From the NCBI GenBank assembly GCA_031398385.1, contig JANNNE010000203.1:1-18362 (forward strand): a DNA stretch of 18,362 nucleotides, read 5' to 3'. The stretch comes from Ideonella_A sp031398385. Lineage in GTDB: Bacteria; Pseudomonadota; Gammaproteobacteria; Burkholderiales; Burkholderiaceae_C. Positions 14,336 through 18,362 of this stretch are shown one piece after another. The position numbers and the translations under genes are program-made. Under the pieces are notes generated by a model that saw nothing but the letters and a program-made list of their open reading frames with translations, was not told where the DNA came from and ran no database searches. Positions within the stretch are counted from its first letter, which is position 1; each line of letters opens with the position of its first letter.

Positions 14336-14343
14336 ACAACACC

Positions 14344-15327
14344 ATGAAATTCACGACCCGACAGATCCGCCGCGCCGCCGCAACCAGCTTGCTGCTGGCG
14401 CTGCCTGCCAGTGCGGTGCTTGCCGCCTTTCCAGACAAGCCGATCAGGCTGGTGGTGCCCTTCCCGGCCGGTGGCAGCACCGATCTCGTTGCGCGCGTAG
14501 TGGCGCAACAGATGGAGAAGTCGCTCGGACAGACGATCGTGGTCGACAACCGCGCCGGTGCCGGCAGCGTGCTCGGATCCGAGATGGTCGCGCGCGCGGC
14601 GCCGGACGGCTACACGCTGCTGCTGTCGGGCTCGTCGAACATCTACATGCCCTATCTGTACAAGCAGCTGAGCTTCAAGCCGATCGACGATTTCACCGGC
14701 ATCGGCATGGTCGCCGACATTCCGAACGTGGTCGCCGTCAATGCCCAGACACCGTACAAGACGGTCGCCGATCTGTTGCAGGCCGCCAAGGCCAAGCCGG
14801 GCGACATCGCCTTCGGTTCGGCCGGTGTGGGAACGCCCGCCCACTTGGTGTGTGAACTGATGGCCGTGCGGTCGGGCGTCAAGTTGCTGCACGTGCCGTA
14901 CAAGGGCAACGCGCCGGCCGTCAACGACCTCCTGGGCGGACAGATCCCGGTGATGTGCAACAACCTTGCCGGCACCTTGCCCTACATGAAAGGCGACGAC
15001 AAACGCATGCGCATCCTGGCCATCACCGCCGCCAAGCGTTCGCCGGCTGCGCCCGATGTGCCGACCTTTGCCGAGGCCGGGGTCAAGGGTCTGGAGTCGG
15101 GCATCTGGATGGCGCTGGTGGCACCAGTGGGTACGCCGCAAGCGGTCGTCACGACCCTCTCCGACGCCTTGGAGCAGGCGCTGAAATCGGCGCCGGTTCG
15201 GGAACGCTTTGCGTCATTCGGTGCCGATCCGCTGGCCGGCACCCCGGCCGACTACACCGAGCGCATCAAGCAGGAAATCGACAGCTGGACGCCGGTTCTG
15301 AAATCGCTTGATCTGAAAACGCCATGA
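14344..15327 (+). CDS. Bug-family (tripartite tricarboxylate transporter) periplasmic substrate-binding protein
   Basis: The product (327 aa) is exported to the periplasm: a basic start (RQIRR), a hydrophobic core and a signal-peptidase site after about Ala27 (AVLA|AFPDK). The mature protein opens with KPIRLVVPFPAGGSTD, followed by VVDNRAGAGSVLGSEMVARAAPDGYTLL and VPYKGNAPAVNDLLGGQ, all hallmarks of the Bug/TctC family. Such proteins bind carboxylates, amides or related small acids, and most genomes rich in them have far more receptors than TctAB membrane partners. No TctA or TctB gene is seen here, so it is an orphan receptor in this window. Its place between acyl-CoA enzymes, with its stop overlapping the next ATG, suggests that its ligand is the acid the operon degrades. 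The ligand itself cannot be read. Confidence 0.93.
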   Translation: MKFTTRQIRRAAATSLLLALPASAVLAAFPDKPIRLVVPFPAGGSTDLVARVVAQQMEKSLGQTIVVDNRAGAGSVLGSEMVARAAPDGYTLLLSGSSNIYMPYLYKQLSFKPIDDFTGIGMVADIPNVVAVNAQTPYKTVADLLQAAKAKPGDIAFGSAGVGTPAHLVCELMAVRSGVKLLHVPYKGNAPAVNDLLGGQIPVMCNNLAGTLPYMKGDDKRMRILAITAAKRSPAAPDVPTFAEAGVKGLESGIWMALVAPVGTPQAVVTTLSDALEQALKSAPVRERFASFGADPLAGTPADYTERIKQEIDSWTPVLKSLDLKTP

Positions 15328-16112
15328 CCTCAGCCGGGAGCGCCCCCGAAGGCGTGCAAATCATCATCGACGGTCCGGTCTGGCGGCTGGTGCTCGACAA
15401 CCCGGCACAACGCAATGCGCTGAGACCCGGCATGAGCCGCGCCCTGGCGGCGGCGCTGCGCGATGCGGGTTCCGACGCCAGCTGCCGCGCCATCGTGCTG
15501 CACGGCGCCGGTGGCAGCTTCTGCAGCGGCGGTGACGTGCGCGCGATCGCCGAGCATCAGGAAAAGCCGCCATCGGTGCAATTCGAACGCATCGGTGCGC
15601 TGAACGAACTGATGCGCGCGATCCGGGCCTGCCCGCGCCCGGTGATCGGCGCCGTCGAGGGCCATGCCGCCGGCGCCGGCGCTTCGATCGCGCTGGCCTG
15701 CGACTTGATCGTCGCGGCGCAGGATGCGCAGTTCGCGATCGCCCATGTTCGCCTCGGCATCTCGCCCGATGGCGGCGCGACGCTGATGCTGCCGCGCGCG
15801 GTGCCGATGCAACTGGCCAGCGAGTGGTTATTGCAAGGTCAGCCGATCCCGGCGAGCCGCTTGCACAGCACCGGCCTGGTGAACCGACTCACCGCTCCTG
15901 GCGAAGCCGTGGCCGAAGCCCTGCGATGGGCCGACGAACTGGCTGCCGGACCATCGGAAGCGATGGCCTCGATCAAGCAACTGGTCAACGACGCCTGCCT
16001 GCCCGATCTGGATCGTCACCTCGAGAACGAGCGCCAGGGCTTCGTGCGCACGATGTTCGGCGCCGAGGCCCGAGCCCGGGTGCAGCGTTTTTTCGAGCGC
16101 AAGCGCAAATGA
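15324..16112 (+). CDS. Enoyl-CoA hydratase/isomerase (crotonase superfamily)
   Basis: This complete 262-aa crotonase-fold protein probably hydrates or isomerises the enoyl-CoA made by the dehydrogenases of this operon. The oxyanion-hole segments are present: FCSGGDVRA (about 66-74) and EGHAAGAGASIALACDL (about 112-128). Aligned by eye to rat enoyl-CoA hydratase, the first catalytic Glu (E144) is replaced by His141, while the second (E164) is kept as Glu167 in LASEW. Asp149 in GISPDGG matches the position used by PaaG-type isomerases. Hydratase, isomerase and hydrolase activities are therefore all possible. The ATG overlaps the stop of the binding protein and has no ribosome-binding site of its own, so translation is probably coupled. 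It appears to be the last gene of the operon; the next gene is 164 bases away with its own ribosome-binding site. Confidence 0.88.
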   Translation: MTSAGSAPEGVQIIIDGPVWRLVLDNPAQRNALRPGMSRALAAALRDAGSDASCRAIVLHGAGGSFCSGGDVRAIAEHQEKPPSVQFERIGALNELMRAIRACPRPVIGAVEGHAAGAGASIALACDLIVAAQDAQFAIAHVRLGISPDGGATLMLPRAVPMQLASEWLLQGQPIPASRLHSTGLVNRLTAPGEAVAEALRWADELAAGPSEAMASIKQLVNDACLPDLDRHLENERQGFVRTMFGAEARARVQRFFERKRK

Positions 16113-16239
16113 CCTGAGATCAGAAACAGGGGCTGGCACGGGCACGAGACAGCGCGGCCGGAGCGCGTCATGATCGCTTGCTGTTCCCGTTGTCGATTCG
16201 AGGCCAGCTCGATCGTCGAGGGTCATGCGGCAACTGTCC

Positions 16240-16256
16240 GGTTGTCGCAGACAACC
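16240..16256. repeat. Perfect inverted repeat upstream of the DUF1428 gene
   Basis: GGTTGTC-GCA-GACAACC is a perfect 7-bp inverted repeat with a 3-base centre. It ends 9 bases before the GGAG ribosome-binding site (16266-16269) of the next gene. It could be an operator for a dimeric repressor or a small RNA hairpin in the leader. It has no T-tract, so it is not a Rho-independent terminator for the upstream operon. The rest of the 164-base gap shows no clear promoter. Confidence 0.45.
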
Positions 16257-16276
16257 TGACCAACCGGAGATAACCG

Positions 16277-16621
16277 ATGAGCTATGTCGATGGATTTGTG
16301 GCTGCGGTGTCGAGTGCGAACCGAGAGGCCTATGCCAAGCATGCGCGTGAAGTGGCGCAGATCTTCAAGGATTCCGGCGCCCTGGAGGTCGTCGATTGCT
16401 GGGGCGACGATGCGCCGGAGGGCAAACTGACCTCGTTTCCGATGGCGGTGAAGTGCGGGCCCGACGAAACCGTGGCTTTCGGATGGGTGACCTGGGCGTC
16501 GCGAGCGGCCCGGGACGAAGGCTGGAAGAAGGTGATGGCCGACCCGCGGATGGCGCCGGGCGCGATGGAAATGCCGTTCGACGGCAAACGCATGATCTAC
16601 GGCGGATTCGAAGTGCTGTAG
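16277..16621 (+). CDS. DUF1428 (YbaA-like) small cytoplasmic protein
   Basis: The product (114 aa) matches the DUF1428 family, of which E. coli YbaA (about 117 aa) is the known example: it opens MSYVDGFVAAV, has a central CWGDDAPEGKLTSFP, then GWVTWASRAARDEGWKKVMADPRM, and ends GKRMIYGGFEVL. Members are predicted alpha-beta barrel-type dimers; the function is unknown. There is no signal peptide or membrane segment. GGAG at 16266-16269, 7 bases before the ATG, fixes the start. It sits alone between the acyl-CoA operon and the efflux genes with gaps of 164 and 209 bases, so it is probably its own transcription unit. Family assignment is confident; role is not known. Confidence 0.88.
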   Translation: MSYVDGFVAAVSSANREAYAKHAREVAQIFKDSGALEVVDCWGDDAPEGKLTSFPMAVKCGPDETVAFGWVTWASRAARDEGWKKVMADPRMAPGAMEMPFDGKRMIYGGFEVL

Positions 16622-16830
16622 GCGCTGCAGGGCCGGCCCTCGATTCCGCGGGCGCACCCCACCCGCCTCGCGGGACCGGCGGCCGCGCGCTGCAAGCGAT
16701 GCCGATCGTCACAGCCATCGGCAGTCTGTCGCCTGTCAGCGCATTCCGTCTCAGCACAGCGGCGCGGCGATCGCCAGCCCCTAAACTTCGCGCCCACCGG
16801 CACCGAAGAGCGCCCGGTGAAGGGGAAAAC
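16622..16830. other. Intergenic region before the RND efflux genes
   Basis: This gap holds no gene that I can support. AGGGCCGGCCCT (16629-16640) is a perfect 12-bp palindrome without a loop. CCGCG (16646-16650) and CGCGG (16669-16673) could pair as an imperfect GC-rich hairpin just after the DUF1428 stop, without a T-tract, so it is at best a weak terminator. TAAACT at 16782-16787 could be a -10 box for the efflux operon, but I see no good -35 partner 16-18 bases upstream. Confidence 0.3.
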
Positions 16831-18018
16831 ATGAAGAAAAGTTGGTGGGCGACCGGTGGCGTTGCCATGCTGATTCTGGCCGCCGCGGGCGGCGCCTGGC
16901 AGGCTGGGATCTTGAAGCTGCCCGCCGGCTTGTTCGGAGGCACCAAACCGAAACCGGCTGAAGTGGCCCTGCAGTTCGTCGCCGACGAGCTGGTGCGGCC
17001 GCTGTCCACCACCATGCCCGAGGTGATCGAGTTTTCGGGCCCGTTGGTCGCCCCGTCGACCGCCATCCTGCGCGCCAAGGCCAGAGGCCGATTGAGCGAT
17101 CTAAGTGCCTCCGAGGGTCAACGCCTCTCTGTCGGCCAGCCGGTCGGCCGCATCGACATCGCCGATCAGGCCAGCCGGCTGGCCGAGCGAAACGCGGCGG
17201 TCGAGGCGGCGCGTACGGCGCTGGCGCAGGCGCAACGCAGTCAATCGTCGAACGAGCGGCTGGCAGCGCAGAATTTCATCTCGCCGATCGCCCTCGACAG
17301 CTCGCGCGCAGCCGCTGAAAGCGCAGCGGCCAATCTGGCGCAGGCCCAGGCGCTACTCGAAAGCACCCGGATCGGCCTGCGTGACGCGATGCTGGTCGCG
17401 CCGATCCACGGCATCGTCGCGAAGCGCCATGTGTTGCCCGGCGAGCAGGTCAGCCCCGAGCAGCCAGTGCTGACCATCGTCGATCTGAACAAGCTCGAAC
17501 TGGCCGGCAATGTCGGCACCCACCTGGTCAGCCGCCTGTCGGCCGGGCTGGCGGTCCAGATCAATGTCGAAGGCACGTCCACGCCGGTGACCGGCCGCAT
17601 TGCGCGCATTGCGCCGGCTGCCGAACCGGGAACGCGCTCGATCGGCGTGACGGTCGAACTGGGCAATCCGAAAGAGATCTTTCGCGCCGGCCAATATGCG
17701 GTCGCTCGGGTGGTGCTGGCCGACGACACCCCGCGCCTGACCCTGCCGCAGGTGGCCATCGGCAGCAACGGCGGACAGGCTCATGTGTGGGTGCTCGAGA
17801 ACGGCGCGCTCGGCCAACGTGCCGTCACGCTGGGACGCAGCGATGCGCGCGCTGGAAGCGTCGAGATCCTGAACGGCGTCGATGCCGGATCGGTCGTCCT
17901 GGCCGCTCGCTACAACGACCTGAAGGAGGGGCGCAAGGCATTGGTCGTCGGCACCCGGCCGGCGTCGGTGGCGGCGAGTGGCTTGCCGGTTTCGGCCAGC
18001 GCGCCACGCTCGCAATAA
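16831..18018 (+). CDS. RND efflux pump periplasmic adaptor (HlyD/membrane-fusion family)
   Basis: The product (395 aa) should link an inner-membrane RND pump to an outer-membrane channel. It has a basic start and an N-terminal hydrophobic anchor or signal (about 5-22). A first half of the barrel-sandwich domain follows (FSGPLVAPSTAILRAKARGRL, then EGQRLSVGQPVGRID), then an Ala-rich alpha-hairpin (about 115-180) and the second half (MLVAPIHGIVAKRHVLPGEQVSP). Beta-barrel and membrane-proximal domains complete it, ending in a Ser/Ala-rich tail. There is no lipobox. ATG 16831 is preceded by AAGGGG at about 16820-16825 and is followed at once by the hydrophobic segment; the frame is open further upstream but only as a shadow of the preceding gene. 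The pump gene begins 12 bases after its stop. No regulator gene or outer-membrane channel gene lies within the window. The substrate is unknown. Confidence 0.93.
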   Translation: MKKSWWATGGVAMLILAAAGGAWQAGILKLPAGLFGGTKPKPAEVALQFVADELVRPLSTTMPEVIEFSGPLVAPSTAILRAKARGRLSDLSASEGQRLSVGQPVGRIDIADQASRLAERNAAVEAARTALAQAQRSQSSNERLAAQNFISPIALDSSRAAAESAAANLAQAQALLESTRIGLRDAMLVAPIHGIVAKRHVLPGEQVSPEQPVLTIVDLNKLELAGNVGTHLVSRLSAGLAVQINVEGTSTPVTGRIARIAPAAEPGTRSIGVTVELGNPKEIFRAGQYAVARVVLADDTPRLTLPQVAIGSNGGQAHVWVLENGALGQRAVTLGRSDARAGSVEILNGVDAGSVVLAARYNDLKEGRKALVVGTRPASVAASGLPVSASAPRSQ

Positions 18019-18030
18019 GGCGGCCGCGTC

Positions 18031-18362
18031 ATGTGGATCACCCGCGTCTCGATCAACAACCCGGTCTTCGCGACCATGGTGATGGTCGCCCTGTGCGTGC
18101 TGGGCCTGTTCGCCTACGCCAAGCTCGGCGTCGAACAGATGCCCGATGTGTCGCCGCCGGTGGCGTTCATCGACATTTTCTACCCCGGTGCCAGCCCGGA
18201 GGCGGTCGAGCGTGAAGTGACCAAGCTGGTCGAAGACTCGGTCAATAGCGTGGCCGGTGTCAAGCGCATCACCTCGCGCAGCTTCGAAGGGCGCAGCCAG
18301 ACCAGTGTCGAATTCAGCCTCGACGCCGACATGTCGCGCGCGCTGCAGGAGGTACGCGACCG
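18031..18362 (+). CDS. RND efflux pump inner-membrane transporter, 5' part only
   Basis: The first 110 codons of a proton-driven RND pump are present and the gene runs off the window end. The start MWITRVSINNPVFATMVMVALCV is the usual cytoplasmic helix and first membrane segment of AcrB/HAE-type pumps. It is followed by the periplasmic porter-domain opening: GVEQMPDVSPPVAFIDIFYPGASPEAVEREVTKLVEDSVNSVAGVKRI. ATG 18031 has AAGG 10 bases upstream overlapping the adaptor stop, so adaptor and pump form an operon. Heavy-metal (CzcA) and drug (HAE1) subfamilies cannot be fully separated from this much sequence, although the opening looks more like the HAE/multidrug type. Confidence 0.92.
   Translation, partial: MWITRVSINNPVFATMVMVALCVLGLFAYAKLGVEQMPDVSPPVAFIDIFYPGASPEAVEREVTKLVEDSVNSVAGVKRITSRSFEGRSQTSVEFSLDADMSRALQEVRD

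Noticed and set aside
16629..16640. 12-bp palindrome AGGGCCGGCCCT as an attachment or restriction-related site
   Set aside because: A loop-free GC-only palindrome is easily expected in DNA of this composition, and nothing mobile lies nearby.
16396..16830. Upstream extension of the efflux adaptor frame
   Set aside because: It overlaps the DUF1428 gene out of frame and would bury the N-terminal hydrophobic segment. ATG 16831 has a ribosome-binding site.

Overview
This is a high-GC window (by eye about two thirds G+C) from a Gram-negative bacterium. A betaproteobacterium, probably of the order Burkholderiales, fits best. That order is rich in orphan Bug-type (tripartite tricarboxylate) solute-binding proteins like the one here, and in AcuI-type reductases set in acyl-CoA operons. 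The assignment is inference from gene content; the window has no rRNA or other phylogenetic marker. All intact genes lie on the + strand. I see no tRNA, rRNA, CRISPR array, insertion sequence or integrase.

Region 1 (1-10329) concerns the cell envelope. It holds a lipoprotein lytic murein transglycosylase of the MltB type with a C-terminal peptidoglycan-binding domain. Next is an unrecognised small membrane protein of about 71 residues. Then comes a very large (2870 aa) cyclic beta-1,2-glucan synthase of the NdvB/ChvB type, with its glycosyltransferase, membrane, glycoamylase-like and GH94 phosphorylase modules all present. The synthase starts at a GTG 13 bases after the small gene's stop with no visible ribosome-binding site, so the two are probably translationally coupled.

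Region 2 (10330-16112) is an acyl-CoA catabolism operon with very tight spacing and several ATGA overlaps. The order is acyl-CoA dehydrogenase 1, remnant of an ADP-forming acyl-CoA synthetase, acyl-CoA dehydrogenase 2, AcuI/YhdH-type NADPH enoyl/acryloyl-CoA reductase, Bug-type periplasmic binding protein, and enoyl-CoA hydratase/isomerase. Together they suggest uptake or sensing of a carboxylic acid, CoA activation, and oxidation or reduction of its CoA thioester. The activating enzyme has been destroyed: only its first ~17 codons and last ~80 codons remain, in different frames.

Upstream of the operon, on the opposite strand, is a second eroded gene. It is an 88-codon ORF that joins a histidine-kinase-type coiled-coil linker directly to the last ~26 residues of a receiver domain. 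Acyl-CoA dehydrogenase 1 is therefore flanked on both sides by internally deleted genes. This is the most unusual thing in the window; it means either local genome erosion or an assembly artefact.

Region 3 (16113-18362) holds a small DUF1428 (YbaA-like) protein preceded by a perfect 7-bp inverted repeat, then an RND efflux pair: a periplasmic adaptor and the first 110 codons of the inner-membrane pump, cut by the window end.

I did not find a convincing new multi-gene system. The best leads are the two deletion remnants and the small membrane protein coupled to the cyclic glucan synthase.
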